Assembly: GCF_026151205.1 (NCBI RefSeq)
Contig: NC_087082.1
Location: forward strand, 19,928,494-19,988,493
Length of the DNA: 60,000 nucleotides
DNA from: Bolinopsis microptera
Taxonomy: Eukaryota; Ctenophora; Tentaculata; Lobata; Bolinopsidae
Reading direction: 5' to 3'
The position numbers and the translations under genes are program-made. The notes beneath the pieces were generated by a model. That model did no database searches, had not been told where the DNA came from, and saw nothing but the letters and a program-made list of their open reading frames with translations. This document shows, piece by piece, positions 21,814 to 32,200 of this stretch (position 1 is its first letter; the number at the start of each line of letters is the position of its first letter).

Positions 21814-24800
21814 CTGAGCGAGTTGTCATGTTATAATGTGTTAATTATATTTAATTAGTTAATTTTCAGTAAGCAAAAATTCGGGAAGGGACTGAGTCAG
21901 ATGGTGAAATAAATCTCAGCAAAATTTCATTTCCTCTACGTCTGAGTGTGAAGGAAACTAACCGAATTGGAAGCTAGAATGTAGAGTTGGACTCAAACAG
22001 GCCCTCTGAATATCGTCTCCCTGCTCCTTGTTCAGCTTCTCCAGGAACGCTCGGGATGTGTTAAAGTTGTTGAGTAGTTTCTCACCGTATTCGAGACGAC
22101 GCAGCGCGTTTGTCCACAGTCGGAACTGCAGCTCGTTTTCAACACAGATACACCTGAGAGGGGTGAAGCGTGAATATTTTGACAAGAAAAGTCATGATGG
22201 TATAGTATTGTAGAGAAAGTGAAACTAACAAAGTAAAGTGAAACTAACCTTGTAGTGAAAGTGAAACTAACCAAATAAAGTGAAACTAACCTGGTAGAGA
22301 AAGTGAAACTAACCAAGTAAAGTGAAAGTGAAACTAACCAAGTAAAGTGAAAATGAAACTAACCTTGTAGAGAAAGTGAAACTAACCAAGTAAAGTGAAA
22401 GTGAAACTAACCAAGTAAAGTGAAAATGAAACTAACCTTGTAGAGAAAGTGAAACTAACCAAGTAAAGTGAAACTAACCTGGTAGAGAAAGTGAAACTAA
22501 CCTGGTAGAGAAATTGAAACTAACCTGGTAGAAAAAGTGAAACTAACCTGGTAGAGCGGTGTTGTTCTCGAGTGTTGGTCTTGGTTCGTATCAGGAAGCA
22601 GTATTCTGTGGGAGCTTTGTGCTGTTTCTTGAACTCTTTATTGTTGTTCGGCAAGAACATGTCGTTCTCTTCTGTCCTAAGGGAAACTACATGTTACAAT
22701 CAAGGCAAATAATTAACTAATTATATAATTGATATCATATTTTGATCGCAATTTTATTGCTGTTGGTACTACTTGGTATTGGGCAAATGCGAAGAATTTG
22801 CGTCAAAAATAATCAGAGTTATTACAATTTTACAAATCCTGAAACAAACATTATCACAAGTTTGATCGCTAATATAACACATTCCCGAGTTACATAACTA
22901 ATCTGACATATTCCCTCGACACAGACAAACCTAACCAATATCCGATATCTAGTATTAAGGCAACATCTCCATATGCATAACCTAAGAGTAAGCAAAGCGC
23001 TAGACGCTATCCTATCGTTGGTCCTAGATCCAGCCCCTCGAAACAAGAAAACAATACTCCCAGGAATCCTAGATTCAGCTCCTCGAAACAAGAAAACAGT
23101 ATTCCCGGGAATCCTAGATTCAGCTCCTCGAAACAAGAAAACAGTATTCCCGGGAATCCTAGATTCAGCTCCTCGAAACAAGAAAACAGTATTCCCGGGA
23201 GTCCTAGATTCAGCCTCTCGAAACAAGGAAACAATATTCCCGTAGATGTTACTAAGTGCAAACCTTGAGAAGCATGTTATTACTAAGGAAATGTTACTAA
23301 GTGCAAACCTTGAGAAGCATGTTACTAGTTACAAACCTTGAGAAGCAGGTCCAGGGCAGGGACTGCGATTTGTTCTTAGCTTTGCCAGCGTAGTAGATAC
23401 CACTGTCCCTGATCACGAAGTTCATTTTCCTCCAACTCTTCTTTCCTGACTTCAGCCAATGGACACCTTTCAGACCTACAGGTTTTAGTGAGGAAATATG
23501 ATAAATATGTAATAATAATGTGGTTTTAGTGAGGAAATATGATAAATATGTGGTTTTAGTGAGGAAATATGATAAATATGTGGTTTTAGTGAGGAAATAT
23601 GATAAATATGTAATAATAATGTTTAATCAATTTGACAAAAAATTTAGTATCAAAACTTGAATTTATAAATAGAGATTTATAAATTGTTAACGGATAATAA
23701 TCAACAACATGAGTGCACAATATAAGTTACATAAGTCAATCAGTAATTATGGGGATAAATAGCTAACTGACCAATTAACTGATCAACAGATAACTTACAA
23801 AGATAACCAATTAGCCAATTAGCTAATTAGCTACTATACCACGTGATATGACCTACCTATGCTGGGTATCCTTGTGTTAGCTGTATTGGAGAAGAAATCA
23901 TCAATAAGAACCTGTCTACACTCCCTATTGAGGTCCACTACATTAGCGTACGTGTCTACTGGCTTTAGGAAGAGTTGAGGTCTTCTGAATAACTCGTATC
24001 TAGGAGCAAGTGGTTAGTTTAGCATTGTTTAGATAGTGAGTTAAGGATAAATCACCCGGTAATCAGAAAGTAATCAGAAAGTAATCAGAAAGTCGATAAA
24101 AGGTCAGAAGTTCCAGAAAGTCTAAAATTGCACAAAGTCCAGAATTGCAAAAAGTTAAGAAAGTTAAAAATGCTAAGAAAGTATTAACCTACGTAAGTAC
24201 TACGTAAGTATTACGTAAGTATCACTACGTAAGTATTACGTAAGTATTACGTAAGTTTTACGTAAGTATTACGTAAGTATTACGTAAGTATCACGTATGT
24301 ATTACGTAAGTATCACGTAAGTTTTACGTAAGTATTACGTTAGTATCACGTAAGAATTGCGTAAGTATTACGTAAGTATTACGTAAGTATTAGTACACTT
24401 ACTTTCTGACGTTGTTTCGGAAGTACATCTTGTTAGTAGAGTCTCGGCTCCAACTGTTCAACACATCGTACACTATCTCGTGATCCTCCAACTCTCGTTC
24501 TGATGACAGGATTAATTAGGTTTAATTATTAATTAGTCAATAATTAAACTATCAACTAATTATTAATTAGTCAATAATTAAACTATCAACGTGCGTGATG
24601 GGCATACCTTTGAAACTTCTTTAATTTTACAAATCTATCCGTTAAAAGTGAGTATCAGTTAAAAGCGAGTTCTAATTTCAAATAATATCTCCAATGACAA
24701 AGCTTTCAGTTTCAAATTTCAACAATAGTTCAATGTTAAAAGGTTGGCACTTTGCCACATACCTATTGGCACTTTGCCACATGCCTATTGGCACTTTGCC

Positions 24801-27800
24801 ACATACCTATTTCCAGATCAGTGATGTGTTCCACTAGAGTCCAGTCTGATCCAGGTTTGTAATAGTTCTTCTCCGCCAGAACCTGACACACCTCCCAAGC
24901 AGTCTGCTTCTGTTCCACCCAGATGGTCTTGGAGCTGTTGTTTACGTTGAATACTTTCATTGCTATCTTCAGGTTGCTGGCGATCTTCAGTTTTTCTAGC
25001 GCTATTTTTAATTTCTCCTGTGAGCAGGGTTCGGTTTAGAGTTTGGAGTTTATATTTTAGGAAATAAAATAACAGTGCAGTGCAGTATCATTTGTCACAG
25101 AAATCAGAAATTATCAGAAATTATCATCTGTCTATTGTTATGCGACTAATAAATAATGTTCCAGTCCATAATCTTTATACCCATTGAGTATTCATTCAAT
25201 CAAAAAGATATTAGATTTGGGCACTGTTGGAGATATGAACCATATCTTGTTTTGACACCTGACCATTCTAAATCCAGAATGGCTGTCACGTTTAAAAAAG
25301 ATTAACCACCAGTAAATACTGTAACCATAGCAACATAGCTTACCTTCTTCAAGATAGCAGCCTTCTCTTCCTCAGTAAGATCCTCCTTCTCCTTAAGTAT
25401 CATAGTAAGTCTGCGCTGTATCTTAGCTGACTTTGGGCCGGGAGTAATAGGAGTAGTTGGGCTCGGTTCCTGTAACGCACCAGTGTGAAAACTACACTTA
25501 CACTTGGGACATGTCAGCTTGTGTGGGGGTTTGGGCGAGGGGGTTGCTCCCTCCCTCCCTCGCGAGGGGGTTGCTCCCTCCCTCCCTCGCGAGGGGGTTG
25601 CTCCCTCCCTCCCTCGCGAGGGGGTTGCTCCCTCCCTCCCTCGCGAGGGGGTTGCTCCCTCCCTCCCTCCCTCATTCCTACTACGCTTTTTGAACATCAT
25701 GTAAACAAACGCAATGGTATTGTGTGATAAAAGCAAGCAAAAGAAAACATACGGGGTCATTAAAGAACGGTTCGTTGTCAGGGACCCGTATAGGAACATT
25801 CATTGGATCAGTCTTGAAGTCGTTCTGAAAGGGGGCAGTTTGTTAAACTACATACCTAGTTTAATTCATTACACGTAACAACTTATGTTATTATTACAAT
25901 AAGCGGTTGTCTAAAGTGTTCCTGAACGGAGATATGGCTTCTGACAAGTTTAACGCGGACTTTACATTGACGGGAACGTGTTGGTACGCGATTAGAACTT
26001 TAGAACGTTATTAAAAGCGAGTCTGAATATAGAACCCACGAAGGAACTTCGTGCTCATTTCCATGGAAACAACATTTTGTGTGTTATACAGAACTGAAAA
26101 GGCACTTAAGAGGCTTTAGGTTTCGACACTCAATTTTCAAAACCCTAACTTTGACACGTTAAAGCTCCACCCTGTATTTTGAGACTGTTTTGATAAATTC
26201 GTCGTCAAGATTCTGATATAATTTTATGTAACTAAAGCTGCCGATAAAAGCTGTGTAAAATTTACTTGGAACCAATAAAAGTGAAAGTTTGAACTGACCT
26301 CTCTGAAATCAGTGGTTGTGCTGTTGTGAAAGTGAAAGTGAAAGTGAAAGTGAAAGTTTGGACTGACCTCTCTGAAATCAGTAGTTGTGCTGTTGAGACT
26401 CATTTTACTGTCGTACAACTCGGATGAAGAAGAAGTAAGGTAGCTGCTGACTCCGCTGCTCTTGCTTATGGTAGAGTGAGGGGTGGTAGACATGGTGTAC
26501 ATTGACCTGGGGGTCCGGAAACTTAGGGGACTGTTAGAAATCATGCGAATTTACATTCAAGAGACGGTTCAAATCGTACAATTTTTCCAGGTTCTGAGAT
26601 CGAAACTCAACGATCTTTAATTATTTAATTAATCACATGAATCACTTTAATTATCTATCGATAAAGATGCTTAAGTAGGACACGTAAATAAGAAATGTAA
26701 AAGTTGTAACTCACCCATTATTGCCGCTGCTAGGGTTAGAGTGAGAGCTAGCTCCAGAGCTAGTAGTGCACACAGAGGTTCTCTGATCGAATACGGAGGA
26801 AGCAGGTCGTCCCTCAGATACCAGGCTACCTGGTCTACTGTCCCTCTTGTCTGGTTCTGGAGGGTGCTCTGTTAGTGCCACTCTGGACGCTCTGTCCGTC
26901 TGTCCGTCTGTCACTCTGGAGGCTCTGTCTGTCTGTCCGTCTGCCACTCTGGAGGCTCTGTCTGTCTGTCCGTCTGTCACTCTGGAGGCTCTGTCCGTCT
27001 GTCCGTCTGTCACTCTGGAGGCTCTGTCCGTATGTCCGCCTGTCACTCTTGAGGCTCTGTCCGTCTGTCCGTCTGTCACTCTGGAAGCTCTGTCCGTCTG
27101 TCCGTATGTTACTCTGGAGGCTCTGTCCGTCTGTCCGTCTGTCACTTTGAAGACTCTGTCAGTCTTGTCTTTTTTCTTGTTTTTCTTTCGTTTCCGAAAT
27201 GATGCGAACATACTTTTAGGGCGAGATTTCAAGGCTTGGTCACAGTTTGTTTCAGTTGTAGAAGTCCAACTCTGAGGTCGTTGGTCGCTAATTGATCTAG
27301 CTGGTCTATCTAGTAACTCACTACCTGTCTCCATCTCTACTGGTAACCATGGTAACTTCTTCCTCTCTAGACTTTCTCTTTGATACTGTTTCTCTTTTGA
27401 TACTAAAGTCCTACTCAATATTATCTCATTTGTCATACTCGAAGGTCTGCGTAGGTCAAAAGTTTTGAACTCTTTGAATTGTTGTGGGGACCAGCTCATA
27501 GGTCTGTAATTTGTCAGTCTACAACTAGAAGTATAGTCTGGGAGAGGGGTTTCATCCGGAGATGATGATAAATGCTTTTCTGTTGCACTGTCAGAATCGT
27601 CTAAACAGTCAAAATTTCAATACACAAGGATTTGTAATAATCTGTTCGAGAACTTTACGAAAATTCGAGAACGAAAATCCCTGCCAAATCTTGTAATCCC
27701 AAAGAAGCAAAAGGATAAAATAAAAAAGCGGGTTTCAAAATGTGTAGGTTCTAGTGACTCACCAGTATTATCAGTACTACAAAATGTGTAGGTTCTAGTG

Positions 27801-28388
27801 ACTCACCAGTATTATCAGTACTACAAAATGTGTAGGTTGTAGTGACTCACCAGTATTATCAGTACTACAAAATGTGTAGGTTCTAGTGACTCACCAGTAT
27901 TATCAGTACTACAAAATGTGTAGGTTGTAGTGACTCACCAGTATTATCAGTACTACAAAATGTGTAGGTTGTAGTGACTCACCAGTATTATCAGTACTAC
28001 AAAATGTGTAGGTTCTAGTGACTCACCAGTATTATCAGTACTACAAAATGTGTAGGTTCTAGTGACTCACCAGTATTATCAGTACTACAAAATATGTAGG
28101 TTCTAGTGACTCACCAGTATTATCAGTACTACAATGTGTAGGTTGTAGTGACTCACCAGTATTATCAGTACTACAAAATGTGTAGGTTCTAGTGACTCAC
28201 CAGTATTATCAGTACTACAGGGTTTCAAAATGTGTAGGTTCTAGTGACTCACCAGTATTATCAGTACTACAGGGAGGAGGAGGAGTAAGGGCGGGGGAGA
28301 CTGGAGCTGGAGACATTGTGGGAGGAGGAGGAGGAAGAGAACCGCTCATTTCGGGGGAGGGAAGGGGGGTGGGGGGGGTGGGCTTCAT
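21620..28388 (-). CDS. MRL family adaptor (Mig-10/RIAM/lamellipodin-like)
   Basis: Reconstructed spliced gene of 12 exons: 28388-28253, 27600-26715, 26530-26368, 25824-25753, 25469-25344, 25017-24807, 24499-24403, 23999-23857, 23475-23337, 22676-22548, 22153-21963, 21813-21620. Every junction is GT-AG, phases agree and the sum is 2487 bp (828 residues plus stop). Domains: proline-rich N-terminus with SLPPPPPT, a possible EVH1 (Ena/VASP) ligand; a Ser/Thr-rich region with eight TDGQTDRASRV repeats; a helix KLKIALEKLK; a Ras-association domain (about 480-565, SSKTIWVEQKQTAWEV, DWTLVEH); and a PH domain (about 612-722, KKSWRKMNFVIRDSGIYY, LWTNALRRLEYG). Order and motifs match MRL proteins, which link Rap/Ras GTPases and phosphoinositides to Ena/VASP and actin at the leading edge. 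The long proline-rich C-terminal tail of vertebrate lamellipodin is absent. Start codon is the least certain part; the frame stays open upstream to about 28456. Confidence 0.88.
21963..22153 (-). CDS. MRL exon 11, PH C-terminal helix
   Basis: 191 bp. Encodes RCICVENELQFRLW and TNALRRLEYGEKLLNNF, matching the PH C-terminal helix (..LCCDD..TLHQWV.GIR.AKYG..LY.NY). Acceptor CCCCTCTCAG, donor GTTAGT in phase 1. Confidence 0.88.
22211..22547 (-). repeat. 5' splice-site array, MRL intron 10
   Basis: About 14 extra copies of GTTAGTTTCACTTT, preceded by CTACCAG, CTACAAG or TACTTG, directly following the true donor of exon 10. Read in transcript sense, each is a potential GT donor. Confidence 0.93.
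22548..22676 (-). CDS. MRL exon 10, PH domain middle
   Basis: 129 bp. Encodes FKKQHKAPTEYCFLIRTKT, matching the KYKAPTDYC.VLKHP block of MRL PH domains. Donor GTTAGT, phase 2; the CTACCAG-GTTAGT junction is repeated many times in the intron. Confidence 0.88.
23030..23232 (-). repeat. 45-bp minisatellite, MRL intron 9
   Basis: Four to five copies of a 45-bp unit containing TTCGAGGAGCTGAATCTAGG and ATTCCCGGGAATACTG (minus strand). All frames are open by chance, giving three spurious overlapping ORFs. Confidence 0.93.
23258..23336 (-). repeat. Duplicated 5' splice site, MRL intron 9
   Basis: Two additional copies of GCTTCTCAAGGTTTG (at 23258-23276 and 23303-23320) follow the true exon 9 donor at 23336. 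Confidence 0.85.
23337..23475 (-). CDS. MRL exon 9, PH domain first half
   Basis: 139 bp. Encodes GVHWLKSGKKSWRKMNFVI and RDSGIYYAGKAKNKS, the first PH strands including the basic lipid-contact region. Donor GTTTGT, phase 2; exon end and donor are copied twice in the intron. Confidence 0.88.
23482..23612 (-). repeat. Repeats upstream of MRL exon 9 acceptor
   Basis: Four copies of a 30- to 39-bp unit ending TTTCCTCACTAAAACC (transcript sense), the last lying a few bases from the exon 9 acceptor. The CTCACTAAAAC word resembles a branch-point and pyrimidine-tract region, so the 3' splice-site environment is multiplied. Confidence 0.8.
23857..23999 (-). CDS. MRL exon 8, RA-PH linker
   Basis: 143 bp. 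Encodes KYELFRRPQLFLKPVD and NRECRQVLIDDFF, aligned with the KYALFKNPQ and NKE.LLEE.F segments of MRL proteins between RA and PH. Acceptor CTTGCTCCTAG, donor GTAGGT. Confidence 0.87.
24190..24395 (-). repeat. TACGTAAGTAT array, MRL intron 7
   Basis: About 18 copies of an 11-bp unit. The transcript-sense strand reads ATACTTACGTA, whose first eight bases equal the 5' end of U1 snRNA (AUACUUAC). It begins within 10 bases of the exon 7 donor GTAAGT, to which it is complementary. Confidence 0.92.
24403..24499 (-). CDS. MRL exon 7, RA domain
   Basis: 97 bp. Encodes ERELEDHEIVYDVLNSWSRD, corresponding to the conserved ..FEDHENLVENLLNW.RDS block of MRL proteins. Phase 1 in, phase 2 out, donor GTAAGT. 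Confidence 0.87.
24746..24806 (-). repeat. Triplicated 5' splice site, MRL intron 6
   Basis: The 22-bp unit AATAGGTATGTGGCAAAGTG plus CC occurs as the true exon 6 donor and two further copies; the middle copy has GCATGT in place of GTATGT. Confidence 0.9.
24807..25017 (-). CDS. MRL exon 6, start of RA domain
   Basis: 211 bp. Encodes EKLKIALEKLKIASNLKIA, matching the helix that precedes the RA domain in RIAM and lamellipodin, then the RA strand pair with SSKTIWVEQKQTA and SDWTLVEH. Donor GTATGT in phase 1, repeated in the intron. Confidence 0.87.
25344..25469 (-). CDS. MRL exon 5
   Basis: 126 bp, phase 0 to 0, encoding EPSPTTPITPGPK followed by a charged helix (KIQRRLTMILKEKEDLTEEE) that leads into the helix before the RA domain. 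Donor GTAAGC. Confidence 0.8.
25541..25672 (-). repeat. 27-bp minisatellite, MRL intron 4
   Basis: Five copies of a 27-bp unit (GAGGGGGTTGCTCCC then TCCCTCCCTCGC on the plus strand) ending about 70 bp upstream of the exon 5 acceptor. The long ORF through it is not coding; retention would shift the frame (intron length 283). Confidence 0.93.
25753..25824 (-). CDS. MRL exon 4
   Basis: A 72-bp exon encoding 24 residues (NDFKTDPMNVPIRVPDNEPF start), phase 0 to 0, acceptor CCCCCTTTCAG, donor GTATGT. It lies in a different frame from the overlapping long ORF, which is spurious. Confidence 0.75.
26299..26367 (-). repeat. Duplicated exon 3 end and donor
   Basis: A 69-bp direct duplication that carries the last 24 or so bases of exon 3 (AACAGCACAAC.ACTGATTTC) and its donor. 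Between the copies is a short (GAAAGT)n run. Confidence 0.85.
26368..26530 (-). CDS. MRL exon 3
   Basis: 163 bp, acceptor TTTCTAACAG, donor GAGAG followed by GTCAGT, ending in phase 0. A second copy of the exon end plus donor lies 69 bp further on (donor at 26298). Its use would add 23 residues in frame, including a (HF)n run. Confidence 0.8.
26715..27600 (-). CDS. MRL exon 2, Ser/Thr-rich with coding minisatellite
   Basis: 886 bp. The acceptor GACTGTTTAG joins in frame to exon 1 (phase 1); the donor GTGAGT leaves phase 2. Contains eight 33-bp repeats encoding TDGQTDRASRV, a basic RKRKKNKKKDK stretch and many Ser/Thr. Probably disordered. Confidence 0.85.
26877..27160 (-). repeat. Coding 33-bp minisatellite in MRL exon 2
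   Basis: Eight copies of 33 bp encoding TDGQTDRASRV variants (TYGQ, TGGH, ADGQ). Unit length is divisible by three, so copy-number change keeps the frame. Confidence 0.93.
27729..28270 (-). repeat. 12-copy 44-bp splice-donor array, MRL intron 1
   Basis: Twelve copies of a 44-bp unit. In transcript sense each has TTTTGTAG, then TACTGATAATACTG, then GTGAGTCACTAG. The exon-proximal copy is the real exon 1 end and donor. Confidence 0.95.
28253..28388 (-). CDS. MRL exon 1, proline-rich N-terminus
   Basis: Encodes 45 residues, including two poly-proline motifs (SLPPPPPT and LTPPPPC). It ends in phase 1 at AATACTG followed by GTGAGT. The last 18 exon bases and this donor recur 11 more times in the intron. 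An upstream exon cannot be excluded. Confidence 0.7.
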
Positions 28389-29169
28389 GACCTTACATAG
28401 TAACCAATATAAACATGTGCATTGCGGTCTTTTAAACTCAAGTTTGAGTCCTTAGACCTTCAGAAGCGAGATACATATTTCCCATATACGCACCTGATAT
28501 GAAATATGGGGCGTGGCTCCACAGGTTGGACTAGCGACACAACATGCGGCCCTCGATTTTTGAGTTACCAATGACCTATTTAACCCGATTAAGCAGCAAA
28601 AAACTCTATACACGAGAGTGCACACTCAACTCCTCCCTCTACAGGAGTAATAACACATTTTTTTACACAAGATCTTGCTGTATGCCGGAATTTTATATTT
28701 TTCGATATTTGAATCAAAAATAATTTTTATTTGGATTTCAAATACGCGCTAACGCGCGCAGTAGAAATCGCAATAAGAGATTTAACCAAATTTTTTGTTG
28801 CGCCTTTTTCATTCTTCTCATATCAAATATGCGCTGATACTTTTCGTCGAATTTCCTATTTGTTGCGCTCAAGATGCAATTAGCAAGAGCCTCAAGCACC
28901 CACCATATATTTAGTTGAAAGTATTGTTTTTGGTTGCACTTGTAATGCATATGTTACTAAATGTATCTTGAGAGGGTATTTATATAACTGAGTTAGTGTT
29001 ACTGCGTTGTGGCTGCGATTTGCTGAGACTACTAGAAACTTGTTTCTAGTATAGAAACTTATGCGGATCAGGATATTGCTAAATAAAATCCCTTGTTACA
29101 CTCGTTTAGTTCTGGACAGGATTTGAACGTTATACACTTTTATCAGATCATTCGAATCATACACGGTGA
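28389..29169. other. MRL 5' flank, no other gene seen
   Basis: The MRL promoter and 5' leader presumably lie here. No TATA box or other element could be assigned. The minus-strand ORF 28738-28950 has no recognisable domain. Confidence 0.4.
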
Positions 29170-32100
29170 CGCGTGACACAGCGATCAGCGAAAACTGGTG
29201 TGACGAAGCAGACGTTAATGCAGAAAGAGGACAGTTATGAGTTCAAAGTTTTCTTTCCTACTTCCTTACTGAGCCTAGCTTCACTGATGCAAAAGGCTCT
29301 CAAAGACGGAGAAACAGGAAGAACTCCGGAACGATGTTTTGAATATTAGGTGTTGATATCTTGTGCGTTCAAGAGACCAAAAGTCAAAAATCATTCCACA
29401 AATATCTCAGAAAACAAATACAGAATTTGATCATGATGGAGCAAAATCAAGACGACATGGGTGGACTAGGTTTTTCCATCGATAATTCCCTAAATTATAC
29501 CATATGACAACAGCACTATCATAAACCTCAGACGGGTTTTCCTATCTAATGTCGTCATTCTTCTAATCTCCATCCCATCCTAAAAAATATCAGAAATGTA
29601 ACGTTATGGCCCGACCTAATCTAAAGCAGAAGGAAACCCTGCCCTTCTTATAAAGTTCTACAATAACTCACCCTGCTATTTCCAGTTCCTGCAATCTCAT
29701 GAATTGTTGGTGTAATTGAGGCGATCTCACAGTAAGTTAGAACCTAAACCTCCTTTGGACTATCAGTATGGTGTAACAGAGTATATGGGCAAGTTTGGAA
29801 TGGGTACAAGAACTCAATGGTGAACATTCCTTAAACTCATGTGATTAAAACAAACTGTTTGCTACCAATACCTAATTTGATCATCCTTGTAGACATCGAA
29901 CTACTTTTCTCTAATGTTATTCTGCCAAGGTCGCCCTAAAGGCCGCAAACTTACTCGTCCATCTTTGCCCAATTAGATTATATTCTTGTGCCAGAACCGC
30001 AGCAGATTCATGTCCAAGCTTGTAGATCATATGGCGGTCTACTACTAACACAGACGCACAGACTCGTTGCTTGTATAGATTCAACAAGCCCCTACTACAA
30101 AACTTTCCTACAAAAAAGATAAGTTTCAGTAGTTAAGAAGATACAACAATTCCCCTCTCACCACTGGACCTTCCCACAAAGGCCAAATACCAACTTTCCA
30201 GTCGAACAGAAAGCAACAACCAACTCTCAGGTAACATCAACCCCAAGAAGATCTCCTAACCTGATGATGTCCTCAAAACATCTGCTGATGAAGTATCGGG
30301 ACTACCACGCTCCAGAACCGTAACTTCATAGTGACTCTACTGTTGAAGCCTCTGTAAAAGAGAGACAAACCCTGCAAAGCGCACTTAACTGTAACAACCA
30401 AGCTCCGACAGACCTCAAGTCCCGTACAAGGATCAACAGTTACAGAAAGACATCCGTAAGCATCTCAAGAACCTTGCTTGACCCCACGTGCCGATACCAT
30501 CGCTCGACCATTCATGTCAACAAATTACACATTAGGCAGATGTTTGGAACTGTTGCGTACTCTAAGCTGACACTAAGCCCAAATCTACAATCAGAATCCA
30601 CAATGAAGAAGGTAACTATGTTGCCACAGAATTCTGGTAAAGCTCAAGTGATCAGAGACTACTACGAAAGCAGTACACGTGAGAGGATGAACCACTTCAA
30701 GCATTTATAAGGGGATGGAACGCTGCCTAGACAAACCCATCAAATGTGATGAAGTAAAGAATGCCGCCCAATCTCTCAAGAACAACAAGCCACTGGTCCA
30801 GATAAGTCTACATCGAGTGTTGAAAAATGCTTGGTACAAATTCTGGTCAAAATATTCCGAGATCAACAATAACGCATTTGAGAACCAATTCCTTTCCTGA
30901 TGGGTAAGGTGAAGCCATCATCACCCCCATGCCGAAACCCGCAAACCAGCCGGACCGGACTAGACCTACGACCACTAATGTCTATCAAATGGTGCTCGTA
31001 AGATATTATCCTTGATTGTACTGAAGAGAAATCGAAGACAAAGTTGATGCTTTCCCTGGTAGCACCAGGCGGGGTACAAACATGGTAAGGAGTTTGAGGT
31101 GATCTAGTGTGGGCTTGAGCGGATGTGATATCGGTATTGTCACGCGTAAACACTTCCAAGTAGCACACGATGGCATAGATATGTCTCGAGCATTTGAGCA
31201 CAATCAAACGCCAGAACAAATACTTGACCTTCATGTCAAGCGGATGCACAAGACGGACGACCTCAGGCTAGTAAGACCTCCTCTTAACCAACACCCTGCT
31301 CAAGGTCAGAGTGGAAGGAGAACTATCTGCTGTATTCGAGAGTCTTCTTGGATCCTTTTCAAGGTGACAGTCTCTCTCTCCGGCAAGCTTTTCACTCTTG
31401 TCCCTTGCAGGAGCTCTTATAGAACTACGCCATCGAACTAGCAAGAATCTCCCCCACACATACCCAATCCCCCTGTTTCAAAAGAAGGATGCCACTGGAG
31501 TCAGCGTATTCAGCATGATTGTAACTTCATGAACGTGGAAAAAGATCCTTAGAACAATCCTACCAATAGCCAAGGAAGTCTTCAAGGAGTTTTAAACCTG
31601 TTCAATAACACAGGAGAAAACAGAATTTACCCATGTTTTCCTCGATCCTGTGGAGAAACGAATCCCTTGGTCGTGATGATACCATGTTACGTGGAAATGA
31701 AGATTGGCGGAAGAGTAGATTCTTGGGGTCATTTGTGTAGTGAAAGTGATATAGCTGCTCCGATGCATTGCTGGAAACAATGCCTCTATAAGTTTCACCA
31801 AGATCGGGTCTCAGCAGAATATCTCCGTTACCAAAAGATAGCAGTAAAATCGAAGCCCAAATTGTAATCAATTCATCATGTACAATTGCATTAGTTGGTG
31901 TCCTACTGCAAAGTCACTAGAAAAACTAGACATTTGCCATAGAAAACACCTAGATCATTACTGCACATTTATTGGCCTCAGGGAACAATAACTAAAAAAT
32001 GCAAACTTATAACCTAAGATGTTAACCTCAGTAAAGCTATCAGATCGGTCCCTAAAGCAAGGTGGAAGCTCCTAGGTCATATCTTGACGTAGTGCCTGAT

Positions 32101-32200
32101 GAACTCCCCCGCTGCATAGCGTTACAGTTTGCCTGTCCAACAAACTGTAAAGGGCGCGTTGGTGGGGCCATCAAAGAAATTGTTCAAGATTATTGTGAAT
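29170..32200 (+). pseudogene. Heavily decayed non-LTR retrotransposon
   Basis: Conceptual translation in shifting frames gives LINE landmarks in the right order: an endonuclease-like VDILCVQETKSQ near 29350, GGLGF near 29460, QLDYILV near 29970, an RT-like AIITPMPKPA near 30915, and the C-terminal SLEKLDICHRKHLDHY near 31920 and ARWKLLGHIL near 32070, followed by a GRVGG basic end. Stops and frameshifts occur throughout, so this is an old dead copy. The short ORFs in the region are fragments or chance. Confidence 0.6.

Noticed and set aside
25302-25799. 165-residue ORF with GREGATPSR repeats as an MRL exon
   Set aside because: Splice sites and phases support two shorter exons (25344-25469 and 25753-25824); the GREGATPSR part is intronic, and exon 4 is read in another frame.
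26847-27275. Plus-strand ORFs opposite MRL exon 2
   Set aside because: Antisense shadow of the coding minisatellite.
27729-28270. CRISPR-like array of regular repeats
   Set aside because: There are no unique spacers, units are contiguous, and the genome is animal; it is a tandem duplication of a splice donor.
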